Shown in pieces: positions 26,495 to 34,391 of a stretch of 64,000 nt of DNA. The notes under the pieces were generated by a model. That model did not search any database. It was not told where the DNA came from and saw only the letters and a program-made list of their open reading frames with translations. The stretch is taken from positions 186,001-250,000 of the forward strand of contig NZ_AUIU01000011.1 in the NCBI RefSeq assembly GCF_000423865.1. Reading direction: 5' to 3'. A program made the position numbers and the translations under genes. The DNA is from Thermodesulfovibrio thiophilus DSM 17215 (GTDB taxonomy: Bacteria > Nitrospirota > Thermodesulfovibrionia > Thermodesulfovibrionales > Thermodesulfovibrionaceae). The stretch's first letter is position 1, and the number at the start of each line of letters is the position of its first letter.

Positions 26495-26827
26495 TTGCTT
26501 CCAGATCTTAAATTTGACGACAAAGGCTTAATTCCTGTTGTAGTGCAGGAGATAGATACAAAAGAAGTCTTAATGGTTGCTTATATGGATGAGGTGGCTT
26601 TAAAAAAAACAGTTGAAACGGGCTATACTCATTTCTGGTCCCGTTCAAGGAAAACTTACTGGAAAAAAGGAGAAACATCAGGAAATGTTCAGGAAGTAAA
26701 AGAGATTTACTATGATTGTGATGCTGATACGCTTTTAATCATGGTCAAACAGCATGGGAGTGGAGCATGTCATACTGGACACAGAACATGCTTTTATAGA
26801 AAAATTTCTATTAAAAAGGGTAACTAA
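26495..26827 (+). CDS. hisI: Phosphoribosyl-AMP cyclohydrolase
   Basis: Third step of histidine synthesis, opening the purine ring of PR-AMP. A 110-residue single-domain His[31 protein letters not shown] and the zinc motif [13 protein letters not shown] supply the metal ligands. The start codon is TTG at 26495, immediately after the cimA stop, with AAAGGAG about 8 nt before it. No HisE (pyrophosphohydrolase) domain is fused, and no other his genes are in view. Confidence 0.95.
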   Translation: MLPDLKFDDKGLIPVVVQEIDTKEVLMVAYMDEVALKKTVETGYTHFWSRSRKTYWKKGETSGNVQEVKEIYYDCDADTLLIMVKQHGSGACHTGHRTCFYRKISIKKGN

Positions 26828-26828
26828 A

Positions 26829-27164
26829 ATGAATTGTGTATTCTGTAAAATTATAAATAAAGAAATTCCTTCCAGAATTGTTTATGAAGATGACAAAGTT
26901 CTGGCTTTTGAGGATATCAATCCACAGGCACCAACTCACATCCTTGTTATACCGAAAAAACACTTTTCTAATTTAGTTGATATGGATGATAAAGAACTTA
27001 TAGGCCATATTTTTATGGTGATAAAAAAAATTGCCAAAGACAGAGGTGTAGATGAAAGAGGCTTCAGAGTTGTTATGAACTGTAATTCTGAAGCAGGGCA
27101 GACAGTCTATCATACTCATTTTCACCTTTTAGCAGGAAGGAAGATGCACTGGCCTCCTGGATGA
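26829..27164 (+). CDS. HIT-family nucleotide-binding hydrolase
   Basis: A 111-residue HIT protein (HINT/Hit branch), which hydrolyses nucleoside phosphoramidates or dinucleotides. MNCVFCKIINKEIPSRIV and DINPQAPTHILVIPKKH lead to the catalytic HTHFHLLAG. ATG at 26829 gives the family-typical N-terminus; earlier ATGs in this frame lie inside hisI. It follows hisI by one base. Confidence 0.93.
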   Translation: MNCVFCKIINKEIPSRIVYEDDKVLAFEDINPQAPTHILVIPKKHFSNLVDMDDKELIGHIFMVIKKIAKDRGVDERGFRVVMNCNSEAGQTVYHTHFHLLAGRKMHWPPG

Positions 27165-27176
27165 TGTCTAATTCAA

Positions 27177-27737
27177 ATGAAAATTCTTAAAAAAGAAGTA
27201 GTCTGGCAGGGAAAATATTTAAGAGTTATATTGCTTTATTATCAGGATAGCAATGGCAATATACGGCAGTGGGAAGCTGTTGAAAGAGTCAATTGCAAGG
27301 GCATTGTTGTTGTAATTCCTATAACAGAAAATAATGAAGTTATCTTTATCAGGCAATTCAGACCTGTTCTAGGCGGGTATGTTGTGGAATTTCCAGCTGG
27401 GCTGAATGATAGGCAGGAGCAGTTAATAGATGTTGCAAAAAGAGAATTGATTGAAGAAACAGGATTGTTTTCTGAGGAGATAATTTTTCTTGCTGAAGGT
27501 CCTGTGTCCTCCGGACTGTCAACAGAGGTTTTAACAGTATTTGTTGCAAAAAATGTTCAAGAAGCTTCTGAAAAATTAAAAAAATTTTATCCACCAGATG
27601 AAAGCGAAACTATAGAAGTTTTTAAGATTCCTATAAATAAAGCCTTGGATAAACTTAATGAACTAAAAAATCAGGGAAATTATTTAGATTTAAAAATCTT
27701 TGGTTTTTTAGAGCTTGCAAGAAAATTTATAAATTAA
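27177..27737 (+). CDS. Nudix hydrolase (ADP-ribose pyrophosphatase type)
   Basis: A 186-residue Nudix enzyme. The Nudix box is complete: GLNDRQEQLIDVAKRELIEE then TGL. IRQFRPVLGGYVVEFPAG just before it is typical of ADP-ribose/GDP-mannose-type pyrophosphatases, and the EGPVSSGLSTEVLTVFVA segment matches ADPRase. Substrate is inferred only from this. It is the last gene of the cimA operon, followed by a strong bidirectional terminator. Confidence 0.88.
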   Translation: MKILKKEVVWQGKYLRVILLYYQDSNGNIRQWEAVERVNCKGIVVVIPITENNEVIFIRQFRPVLGGYVVEFPAGLNDRQEQLIDVAKRELIEETGLFSEEIIFLAEGPVSSGLSTEVLTVFVAKNVQEASEKLKKFYPPDESETIEVFKIPINKALDKLNELKNQGNYLDLKIFGFLELARKFIN

Positions 27738-27779
27738 AATTTGAGGGTAGAGAATAAGACTCCACCCTCAAATTTTTTT
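27736..27779. terminator. Bidirectional rho-independent terminator
   Basis: AAATTTGAGGGT (27737-27748) pairs with ACCCTCAAATTT (27764-27775), 12 perfect bp, with a run of T on the plus strand and A on the other. It lies between the Nudix gene (+) and the stop of the convergent ferredoxin gene (-) and can stop transcription from both sides. Confidence 0.85.
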
Positions 27780-27960
27780 ACTCGAATCTGATAGCCTGAG
27801 ATGGGCAGAGATCTGCAGCCTGCTGGCAATCACAGGTAGAACACTTATCAGGACCAATCACCCATGCTTTGTCATCTCTCAATTCAAAAACTTCAGGGCA
27901 TACTTCAATGCAGCTTCCGCATCCTACGCAAAGATCGTAATCAACTACTGGTGTTGGCAT
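27778..27960 (-). CDS. Single-cluster [4Fe-4S] ferredoxin
   Basis: A 60-residue electron carrier. CVGCGSCIEVCPEVF and DLCPSQAIRF supply the cluster ligands, and KCSTCDCQQAADLC resembles the disulfide-bearing region of Thermotoga/Desulfovibrio single-[4Fe-4S] ferredoxins, so one cluster plus possibly a disulfide is expected. AGGAGGAG lies a few bases before ATG at 27960; an upstream start adding 21 hydrophobic residues lacks support. It is a monocistronic unit divergent from proA. Confidence 0.92.
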   Translation of the reverse strand: MPTPVVDYDLCVGCGSCIEVCPEVFELRDDKAWVIGPDKCSTCDCQQAADLCPSQAIRFE

Positions 27961-28049
27961 AATCTCTCCTCCTTGTTTAATTTTATTTTTATAGAATATA
28001 ACAAAAAAAGTTAAAATATGCAATTAGAAATTTTTCAAAGGGGGTAAAA

Positions 28050-29306
28050 ATGGAAATAAAACAATTAATTTTGAACAAAGCCAGAGAAGCTAAAGAGGCT
28101 TCCAGATTTATTGCAAAAGCATCAACAGATTTAAAAAATCAGATAATTATGAGAATGGCTGATTATCTGAAACAGAAAAAAGATGAGCTAATTGAAGCAA
28201 ATAAAGTTGATGTTAGAAAGGCGATGCAAAAGGGAATTTCAAAGGCTCTTATTGATCGACTTACTTTAACAGAAAAAAGAATTGCTGAGATGATAAAAGG
28301 ACTTGAGGAAGTTGTGGCTCTTTCTGATCCTGTTGGAGAAATAACAAAAATGTGGTTGAGACCGAATGGAATGCAAGTTGGAAAGATGAGAGTTCCTATT
28401 GGAGTAATTGGAGTAATTTATGAGGCAAGACCAAATGTTACTGTTGATGTAACAGGATTATGTCTTAAAGCTGGTAACGCGGTAGTTTTAAGAGGTGGTT
28501 CTGAAGCTATAAATTCAAATATTGCATTGGTAAAAATTTTAAAAAAGGCTTTGAAAGATGAAAAAATGCATGATGGCGTTGTAACATATATCGATATTCC
28601 ACAAAGACAAGCTGTTCTTGAAATGATCAAGCTTGAGGGATTAATTGATTTAATTATTCCTCGAGGAGGCGAAGGGCTTATAAGAACAGTTACTGAAAAT
28701 TCGAGAATTCCGGTATTAAAGCATTATAAAGGTGTTTGCCATATTTTTGTTGATAGAGAAGCTGATTTAGTAATGGCTGAAGAAGTTTGTTTTAATGCCA
28801 AGGTTCAGAGACCTGCAACCTGTAATGCTATGGAAACAATGCTTGTTGATGAGTATATAGCAAAAAAGTTTCTGCCAAAAATGTTAAAAAGATTTGAAGA
28901 CACAGGAGTTGAAATTAGAGGTTGTTCTAAAACTAAAAAAATATATCCTAATGTTAAAGATGTAACTGAGGAGGATTATTATCGAGAATATCTTGATTTG
29001 ATACTTAATATTAGAGTTGTAAAAGATATCGATGAAGCAATAGGACACATAACAAAATATGGTTCTGCTCATTCAGATGCCATTATTACAGAAAATTATA
29101 ATAAGGCTTTGAGATTTTTAAGAGAAGTGGATTCATCATCTGTTTTTGTTAATGCGTCAACAAGACTTAACGATGGTTATCAATTTGGTCTTGGTGCTGA
29201 AATAGGAATTTCTACAGACAAAATACATGCCCGTGGTCCTATGGGTCTTGAAGAGCTTACATGCACTAAATTTATAGTTTTAGGTAATGGACAGATCAGA
29301 CAATGA
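28050..29306 (+). CDS. proA: Gamma-glutamyl phosphate reductase
   Basis: Second step of proline synthesis, reducing glutamyl-5-phosphate with NADPH. 418 residues. RMRVPIGVIGVIYEARPNVT, LRGGSEAINSN, LIIPRGGEGLIR, and the catalytic cysteine region KVQRPATCNAMETML are all present, as are VNASTRLNDGYQFGLGAEIGIST and the C-terminal HARGPMGLEELT. A GGGGG-type Shine-Dalgarno precedes ATG. proB is not in view. It overlaps nadD by 4 bp. Confidence 0.97.
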   Translation: MEIKQLILNKAREAKEASRFIAKASTDLKNQIIMRMADYLKQKKDELIEANKVDVRKAMQKGISKALIDRLTLTEKRIAEMIKGLEEVVALSDPVGEITKMWLRPNGMQVGKMRVPIGVIGVIYEARPNVTVDVTGLCLKAGNAVVLRGGSEAINSNIALVKILKKALKDEKMHDGVVTYIDIPQRQAVLEMIKLEGLIDLIIPRGGEGLIRTVTENSRIPVLKHYKGVCHIFVDREADLVMAEEVCFNAKVQRPATCNAMETMLVDEYIAKKFLPKMLKRFEDTGVEIRGCSKTKKIYPNVKDVTEEDYYREYLDLILNIRVVKDIDEAIGHITKYGSAHSDAIITENYNKALRFLREVDSSSVFVNASTRLNDGYQFGLGAEIGISTDKIHARGPMGLEELTCTKFIVLGNGQIRQ

Positions 29307-29923
29307 AAATAGGACTTTTTGGGGGTACTTTTAATCCCGTTCATCTTGGACATCTAAGAGCAGTCGAAGAAGTGAGGGAATATTTTTTACTTAATAAAAT
29401 TGTTTTTATCCCTGCGGGAGTTCCACCTTTAAAAAAATACGATTTAACAGAAGCTACGCATAGATTAAATATGACAAAACTCGCAGTACAGGATAATCCC
29501 CATTTTGAAGTTTCAGACTTTGAGGTTAAACAAAACAAACCTTCTTATACAGTGAATACTGTTGCATATTTTAAGAAAGTTTACGAAAAAGATATGCTTT
29601 TTTTTATAATGGGTATTGATGCTTTTTTGGAATTAAAATTATGGTATAGATATAGAGACTTATTAAGGATGGTTGATTTTATTGTTATGTCGAGACCTGG
29701 ATTTAACAGTATAGAAAATTCTGAGTTTATTGAATACAGAGAATCGAAGAATTGTTTTAAATTTAAAAATTCAGATAAAAAACTATTTTATTTAGCAGTT
29801 TCACCTTACTGGATATCCTCCAGGGTTTTGAGAGAAATGATTCATGAGGGAAGAAGTGTTCGCTATCTGGTGACCGAAGAAATTCGTAAATATATTGATG
29901 AAAACAAACTTTACAGGGAGTAG
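29303..29923 (+). CDS. nadD: Nicotinate-nucleotide adenylyltransferase
   Basis: Adenylates nicotinate mononucleotide in NAD synthesis. 206 residues with the HIGH-type motif LFGGTFNPVHLGHLRAVEEV, FIPAGVPPLKK, FIMGIDAFLELKLWYRY and the ISSRVLREMI C-terminal motif followed by the typical VRYLV. The 4-bp overlap with proA and the next gene 4 bp away place it inside an operon reaching to rpsF. Confidence 0.95.
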   Translation: MKIGLFGGTFNPVHLGHLRAVEEVREYFLLNKIVFIPAGVPPLKKYDLTEATHRLNMTKLAVQDNPHFEVSDFEVKQNKPSYTVNTVAYFKKVYEKDMLFFIMGIDAFLELKLWYRYRDLLRMVDFIVMSRPGFNSIENSEFIEYRESKNCFKFKNSDKKLFYLAVSPYWISSRVLREMIHEGRSVRYLVTEEIRKYIDENKLYRE

Positions 29924-29927
29924 AGTT

Positions 29928-30833
29928 ATGAATCATGGTATCTTAGAAATGAAACATAGCAATGTAACAGCATCGTCATTTGCCAAAGTATACAAGAGTA
30001 ATGTAATGAGAACAATTCTAGAAGACATAAAAAATAGTTCTTTTGAGAATTCAATGCTTTTTATCTATGGCGAACATGGAACAGAAAAAGATTATTTGAT
30101 TGATATAATTCTTAGATATATAAATCAACCAACCATTGTAGAGGTGCCTAAAAATTTAAATAAAAAAATAATTTTATCAAAGAAACAAAATTTAGTTTAT
30201 ATTGTGAACTATCTTGAAGATTTTAATGCCTCATTCCTTTTTGACTCTGAAGAATATTTTAAATGCGCTATATTTGTATCTGATGTTGATTATGAGGAAC
30301 TTTACAGAAATGGTGCGATAGGTTTTGAATTATACGAGATTTTACTAAAGTCGCGGAAGTTTTATATTCCACCACTCAGAGAGAGAAAACAGGATATTAT
30401 TCCTCTTGCAATGTTTTTCCTTCAGGAGATTTCAGAATTTTTAAAACTGTCTGAAAAAAAATTATCAAAAGATGCTCAGGATGCTCTTTTAGATTTTTCC
30501 TGGACAGGGAATACTTATCAGCTGAAAAGATGTTTAACGAAAGCTTACATTTTGACAAGACATCAAAGAATTACAGCAAAAGATTTATTCGGTGAATACA
30601 GTGATCAGCTGTCGATAAAAAATTTTCTTGAATTAAAAATCGGTAATCTTTTAAAAGATTTTGGAAATATTGAAAATTCCAATTTATATGAAACAGTTAT
30701 TCAGGAAGTTGAAAAAGCCTTATTTATGCTTGCTATTAATGAAACCGGTGGCAATCAGGTAAAAGCTGCAAAAATTCTGGGAATAAATAGGAATACTTTA
30801 AATAAAAAATTAAAACATTATAATTTGATTTAA
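29928..30833 (+). CDS. Degenerate NtrC-type AAA protein with Fis-type HTH
   Basis: A 301-residue protein resembling a sigma-54 activator that has lost its engine. The P-loop position reads GEHGTEKDYLI instead of G-x4-GK-[ED]. No GAFTGA loop is present. The Walker B region (VYIVNYLEDF) lacks the acidic pair. The IPPLRERKQDIIPLAMFFL arginine-finger block, the WTGNTYQLKRCL block and a C-terminal Fis helix-turn-helix (GGNQVKAAKILGINRNTLNKKL) remain. It may bind DNA without activating sigma-54. ATG at 29928 follows GGGAG. Function unknown. Confidence 0.75.
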   Translation: MNHGILEMKHSNVTASSFAKVYKSNVMRTILEDIKNSSFENSMLFIYGEHGTEKDYLIDIILRYINQPTIVEVPKNLNKKIILSKKQNLVYIVNYLEDFNASFLFDSEEYFKCAIFVSDVDYEELYRNGAIGFELYEILLKSRKFYIPPLRERKQDIIPLAMFFLQEISEFLKLSEKKLSKDAQDALLDFSWTGNTYQLKRCLTKAYILTRHQRITAKDLFGEYSDQLSIKNFLELKIGNLLKDFGNIENSNLYETVIQEVEKALFMLAINETGGNQVKAAKILGINRNTLNKKLKHYNLI

Positions 30834-30875
30834 AAATAATAAATGTGTTATAAAAATAGGTGTAACTTTTGTTTA

Positions 30876-30923
30876 CTCCATGCTCTTTCCTTGAGGGTAA
30901 GGGCTGTAAAATCCATGTGGAGG
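30876..30923 (+). promoter_or_regulatory. Leader hairpin before rpsF sequestering its ribosome binding site
   Basis: CTCCATG (30876-30882) can pair with CATGTGGAG (30914-30922) through 5 Watson-Crick plus 2 G-U pairs, hiding the GGAGG used by rpsF. An inner CCTT/AAGG hairpin (30889-30892 with 30899-30902) sits in the loop. rpsF-ssb-rpsR operons in many bacteria are autoregulated by the S6:S18 complex through a leader RNA. The expected CCG loop was not found, so this is a candidate only. Confidence 0.4.
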
Positions 30924-30931
30924 TTTATGTT

Positions 30932-31294
30932 ATGAACAATTTTTATGAACAATTGGTGCTTCTTCTGCCAACGCTCTCAGAAGACGAAGTACAGGATGCA
31001 GTTAAAAAGATTTCATCTTTCATTGTTGAAAATGGAGGAGAAATCTTAAAAATTGATAACTGGGGTAAAAGAAAACTTGCCTATAAGCTTAATAGACAGA
31101 CTATGGGATATTATGTGTTGTTTGTTTTTAAAGCTCCTTCTTCTGTAATAAAAAAAATAGAAGAGTTTTATAAAGTTTATGACCCTATTTTTAAATTCAT
31201 GGTTATCAAACTTACGAAGCATCAAATTGCCAGTTTACCGCCTGAAATAAAAGGAATCCCCGTAGAACCTTCAGAGTTAGTATCTCAGGTGTAA
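30932..31294 (+). CDS. rpsF: 30S ribosomal protein bS6
   Basis: Binds 16S rRNA with bS18 in the platform. 120 residues: QLVLLLPTLSEDEV, the WGKRKLAYKLNRQTMGYYVL block and KVYDPIFKFMVIKL. ATG at 30932 follows GGAGG; the frame is open upstream to 30869, but that part is not S6-like. The C-terminal tail (PPEIKGIPVEPSEL) is longer than the core fold. First ribosomal gene of rpsF-ssb-rpsR. Confidence 0.95.
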   Translation: MNNFYEQLVLLLPTLSEDEVQDAVKKISSFIVENGGEILKIDNWGKRKLAYKLNRQTMGYYVLFVFKAPSSVIKKIEEFYKVYDPIFKFMVIKLTKHQIASLPPEIKGIPVEPSELVSQV

Positions 31295-31295
31295 G

Positions 31296-31682
31296 ATGTT
31301 TAATAAAATAATACTCATAGGAAACCTTACTAGAGACCCTGAAATAAGATACACTCCAGGAGGAGTCGCAGTCGCTACAGTTCCTATTGCAGTTAATTCA
31401 AGATATAAGCAGGGCGAGGAACTAAAAGAAGAGACCTTATTTATCGATGCTGTAGTCTTTGGTAAACAGGCAGAAACTTGCACTCAATATCTTAATAAAG
31501 GAAGAACTGTCTTGATTGAAGGCCGATTACGGGAAAGAAGGTGGGAATATGAAGGACAAAAAAAGAATAAATTCGAAGTAATTGCTAATAATATAAGATT
31601 TTTTCCAAAGAGAGAACCTGTACAATCAGATGATACAAAGCAGGTTCCTCCAGAAGAATATACAGATTTAGAGCCATTTTAA
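31296..31682 (+). CDS. ssb: Single-stranded DNA-binding protein
   Basis: 128 residues with an OB fold ([62 protein letters not shown]) and a short acidic tail ending DLEPF. This is a variant of the DDDIPF tip that recruits partner proteins. The linker is unusually short. It lies between rpsF and rpsR, the classic arrangement, one base after the rpsF stop. Confidence 0.96.
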   Translation: MFNKIILIGNLTRDPEIRYTPGGVAVATVPIAVNSRYKQGEELKEETLFIDAVVFGKQAETCTQYLNKGRTVLIEGRLRERRWEYEGQKKNKFEVIANNIRFFPKREPVQSDDTKQVPPEEYTDLEPF

Positions 31683-31695
31683 AGGAGGATATAAT

Positions 31696-31929
31696 ATGCA
31701 ACAGTCTACACAAAGAAGATTCTTTAGGAAAAAATATTGTAAATTCTGTGCTGAAAAAATTGAGTTTATTGATTACAAAAATTCTAAATTTCTAAGAGGA
31801 TTTATGACAGAGAGAGGGAAAATACTTTCCAGAAAACTAACAGGAACATGTTCAAAGCATCAAAGACAGTTAACTGTAGCAATAAAAAGAGCAAGATCTG
31901 TTGCTTTACTGCCCTATATTGAGCTTTAA
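31696..31929 (+). CDS. rpsR: 30S ribosomal protein bS18
   Basis: 77 residues, basic. [15 protein letters not shown], then [20 protein letters not shown] and [21 protein letters not shown]. The four Cys (CxxC plus TGTCSKH, with one further partner lost) suggest a partly retained zinc-binding form, common in thermophiles and anaerobes. AAAGGAGG precedes ATG. Confidence 0.96.
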   Translation: MQQSTQRRFFRKKYCKFCAEKIEFIDYKNSKFLRGFMTERGKILSRKLTGTCSKHQRQLTVAIKRARSVALLPYIEL

Positions 31930-31935
31930 AAGAAT

Positions 31936-32217
31936 ATGAGGATACCAAAAAACTGGATACCATATATTGCAAATAATATTATTGAAAATTTATTGAAAAA
32001 AGACATGATTGAGCTTGTGGTATCTAAAGAACAGCTTCTTGAAGAAGCTGAAAAATTAATACTCGATGAACTGATGGTTGAAGATAAACTCAATGAAGAA
32101 ATAAGAGGCCTTCTTAAAAAATATGAAAGTGAAATAGAAAAAAGTAAGGTTGATTATAGAAAACTTTTTGAAATGACAAAACAGAAGCTTGTTAAGCAGA
32201 GGAATTTGGTCTTATGA
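31936..32217 (+). CDS. DUF507 protein (first of tandem pair)
   Basis: A 93-residue, largely helical, charged protein starting RIPKNWIPYIANNIIENLL. DUF507 proteins are short and uncharacterised, occurring mostly in thermophilic and anaerobic lineages and usually as neighbouring pairs. This one follows rpsR by 6 bp and overlaps its paralogue by 4 bp (ATGA), so it belongs to the ribosomal operon. No enzyme motif is visible. Confidence 0.75.
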   Translation: MRIPKNWIPYIANNIIENLLKKDMIELVVSKEQLLEEAEKLILDELMVEDKLNEEIRGLLKKYESEIEKSKVDYRKLFEMTKQKLVKQRNLVL

Positions 32218-32492
32218 TGCTTTCAGATGAAAAAATCACTCATACCTCGCATATTTTATTCAATGGATTGATAAATAAAGGTTTAATTAAACTCAAAACT
32301 GAAGAACAGGAAGTAAGAAGAGAAATAAAAAGAAGTTTTATACAGGCATTAAAGATTGGAGAGTCAATTGATGAGGTAGTGAGAAGAAAGCTTCAATCTT
32401 TTTCGAAAAAAGTGGTTGAAGGCAGCTCTGAATGGAATATTCTATATAAGAAATTTTTTGAAGAAGAAGAAAAAAAGCGTTTTGGTTCTTAA
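32214..32492 (+). CDS. DUF507 protein (second of tandem pair)
   Basis: 92 residues, related to the preceding gene: LSDEKITHTSHILFNGLINK and then repeated amphipathic helices with EVRREIKRSFIQALK. It begins inside the stop of the first copy and ends one base into the next ATG (TTCTTAATGG). Likely forms a heteromer with its neighbour, by analogy with overlapping paralogous pairs; that is inference. Confidence 0.75.
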   Translation: MMLSDEKITHTSHILFNGLINKGLIKLKTEEQEVRREIKRSFIQALKIGESIDEVVRRKLQSFSKKVVEGSSEWNILYKKFFEEEEKKRFGS

Positions 32493-32806
32493 TGGAAAAA
32501 TTTATTTCTTATGTAAGTGACGAGGAAATTAAAATACAAAAACAGAAAGCTAGAATTCTTCGAAATACTACATGGTGGCGCAGAAAAATTTCCAGAAGAA
32601 AATGTTATTACTGTGGTAAAGAAGTTCCTGAAAAAGAGTTAACAATGGATCATGTTATACCTCTTATAAGAGGCGGTAAATCAGTAAAAAGCAATATAGT
32701 GCCTGCATGTAAAGAATGCAATAACAAAAAGAAATATATGCTTCCAATTGAATGGGAGCATTATTTGCGATCCATAAATTCTTTTGACTCTGAGAACATT
32801 GTTTAA
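32492..32806 (+). CDS. HNH endonuclease domain protein
   Basis: 104 residues. A CxxC...CxxC zinc ribbon frames an HNH core: CYYCGKEVPEKELTMDHVIP then LIRGGKSVKSNIVPACKECN and NKKK. The HNH His (DHV), Asn (SNIVPAC) and second Cys pair are in place, so it should be a metal-dependent nuclease. It is the terminal gene of the rpsR-DUF507 operon and overlaps the convergent cation-transporter stop. No mobile-element context is seen, so a housekeeping role is likely. Unknown target. Confidence 0.85.
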   Translation: MEKFISYVSDEEIKIQKQKARILRNTTWWRRKISRRKCYYCGKEVPEKELTMDHVIPLIRGGKSVKSNIVPACKECNNKKKYMLPIEWEHYLRSINSFDSENIV

Positions 32807-33681
32807 TTTTTCTTTTTAAAAGGTTCAATATGAACCATCACATCTATTACATCAGGAAATTCATCTTTGATAATTTTTTCAACTTTTTCAGCAATATCAT
32901 GAGCTTCAGATACAGAAATTGAAGGAGTTACAAAAATTTTTAAATCGACGAAGATCTGCCCATTTGTTCCCCTTGTTCTTATGTCTTTGTAGGCTTTGAT
33001 ACCATTGCATGTTTTAAGAATACTGGCTATTTTCTCCTCGCCTATAACAGTTCTGTCTGCAAGAACATTTGCTGATTCTTTTATAATCTTAATTGCTTCT
33101 TTGGCAATAAAAATAGCTACAATTAAGCCTCCTATTGGATCCACAACTGGATATCCAAGCTTTGTTATTATTACACTTATTATTACCCCTATTGTGATGT
33201 AAATATCTGTCTTTGTATGGGCAGAATCTGCAATGAGGAATTCACTCTTTAATTCTTTACCTTTTTTTCGTTCATATCTAACAACAAAAATGTTAACCAT
33301 AAGAGTAATAAAGAGGATAAAGAAAGCTTTTTCATCTATCTCAGGCTGCTTTAGTTTAATTAAAGCTTCGTAAGCATTTCTGATTACTTCTAAAGCCACA
33401 AGACACATTGAAACACCTATGAAAATTGTAAAGACTGTTTCAAACTTCCTGTGACCGTAAGGATGTTCTTTATCTGGTGGATGACTTGCTATACAAATGG
33501 CTATTAATCCGCCGATATTTGATATACCATCAAAAAGTGAATGAAATCCATCCGAATAAATTGCTACAGAATTTGTTAACCCTCCATATATTATTTTTGC
33601 AATGGAAACAGAAATATTAAGAAAGAGTGTAATAAGCAGAACTTTTTGTATTGACCTTTTTCTATCAGCATGCTCTATCAT
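32803..33681 (-). CDS. Cation diffusion facilitator transporter
   Basis: A 292-residue CDF efflux protein for divalent metals. About six membrane helices lead to a cytoplasmic ferredoxin-like domain. Metal-site motifs: YSDGFHSLFDGISN in helix 2 and IADSAHTKTDIYIT in helix 5, with HPYGHRKFETV between. The helix-5 site reads HTKTD, the helix-2 site SDGFHSLFD. Such patterns fit Zn2+/Fe2+-type CDFs. The C-terminus lacks a His-rich loop. It follows DUF1460 in the same direction. Confidence 0.92.
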   Translation of the reverse strand: MIEHADRKRSIQKVLLITLFLNISVSIAKIIYGGLTNSVAIYSDGFHSLFDGISNIGGLIAICIASHPPDKEHPYGHRKFETVFTIFIGVSMCLVALEVIRNAYEALIKLKQPEIDEKAFFILFITLMVNIFVVRYERKKGKELKSEFLIADSAHTKTDIYITIGVIISVIITKLGYPVVDPIGGLIVAIFIAKEAIKIIKESANVLADRTVIGEEKIASILKTCNGIKAYKDIRTRGTNGQIFVDLKIFVTPSISVSEAHDIAEKVEKIIKDEFPDVIDVMVHIEPFKKKN

Positions 33682-33689
33682 TATCTTTC

Positions 33690-34376
33690 CTATGCTCTAA
33701 AAATCATAATACCTTCTTTGTTTTTTGTATATTCAAAAAAATCTTCATCTGTTATCATTCCTTTTATACTAGAGGCATGTCTGAGTTTTATATCATATTT
33801 ATCAATAATTATAATGCCAACATGCATAACATCTAACCCTTCTTTAGATGTATAAAATCCACAATAATCCCCTGTTTTGAGTTCAGAACTAATTTTTCTT
33901 ATATAGTCTGATGGAATATAATGTATAATTCTTTTTTTAACCTGTAACCCTTCTATCCAAAAATGTTGTCCATTTTTATTAAGTTCTTTCACAACAGTTT
34001 TGGTAAAACTATCACCAAATGTGACTGTGATATCGTTCAATGTTTTTAACTCATTCCAGTCTGTGAAGAAATGTCTTCTTTTTTTAAAATCTATAATTCC
34101 ATCAAAATATCTAACATATTTCAAATTTTCAATAAAAGAATGAAAATCTCTAGATAACCTCAATGCTTCAACATATTCAAGAAAAGTCATGCAGTCAACT
34201 CCTTCAAAATCTATAACCAGTTTTTCTCTCTCTAACGCATTGCCAATGAGCGAATTTTTTTTATAAGGAATTCCAAGAAAATTTTTTGATATCTCAGCAA
34301 TTTGTATTCCAGGAGAAAAACGTTGAATATTGCTTAGCAGGCTATCTATCTTGATTTTCCCTTGTTTAAATAGCAT
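33690..34376 (-). CDS. DUF1460 amidase-like protein
   Basis: A 228-residue protein of the DUF1460 family (NlpC/P60-like fold, proposed N-acetylmuramoyl-L-alanine amidase). Family marks: FLGIPYKKNSLIGNALERE, the DFEGVDCMTFLEYVEALRLS block with the likely nucleophile Cys, YVRYFDGIIDFKKRRHFFTDW and HVGIIIIDKYDIKLRHASS with the catalytic His. No clear signal peptide is present from ATG at 34376, unlike many homologues. -10-like TATCAT lies 5 nt before ATG, and no Shine-Dalgarno is seen. Confidence 0.8.
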   Translation of the reverse strand: MLFKQGKIKIDSLLSNIQRFSPGIQIAEISKNFLGIPYKKNSLIGNALEREKLVIDFEGVDCMTFLEYVEALRLSRDFHSFIENLKYVRYFDGIIDFKKRRHFFTDWNELKTLNDITVTFGDSFTKTVVKELNKNGQHFWIEGLQVKKRIIHYIPSDYIRKISSELKTGDYCGFYTSKEGLDVMHVGIIIIDKYDIKLRHASSIKGMITDEDFFEYTKNKEGIMIFRA

Positions 34377-34391
34377 ATGTTATGATAAAAC
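34377..34391. promoter_or_regulatory. 15-bp divergent region with overlapping -10 elements
   Basis: Between two divergent ATGs, TATGAT (plus, 34381-34386) and TATCAT (minus, 34387-34382) overlap almost completely. Each lies 5 nt before the ATG it would serve. Neither gene has a Shine-Dalgarno. The arrangement would start both RNAs at about their start codons; no clear -35 is seen on either side. Confidence 0.4.

Noticed and set aside
30869-30931. Upstream extension of rpsF
   Set aside because: Not S6-like and lies in the leader with its own hairpin; GGAGG points to ATG at 30932.
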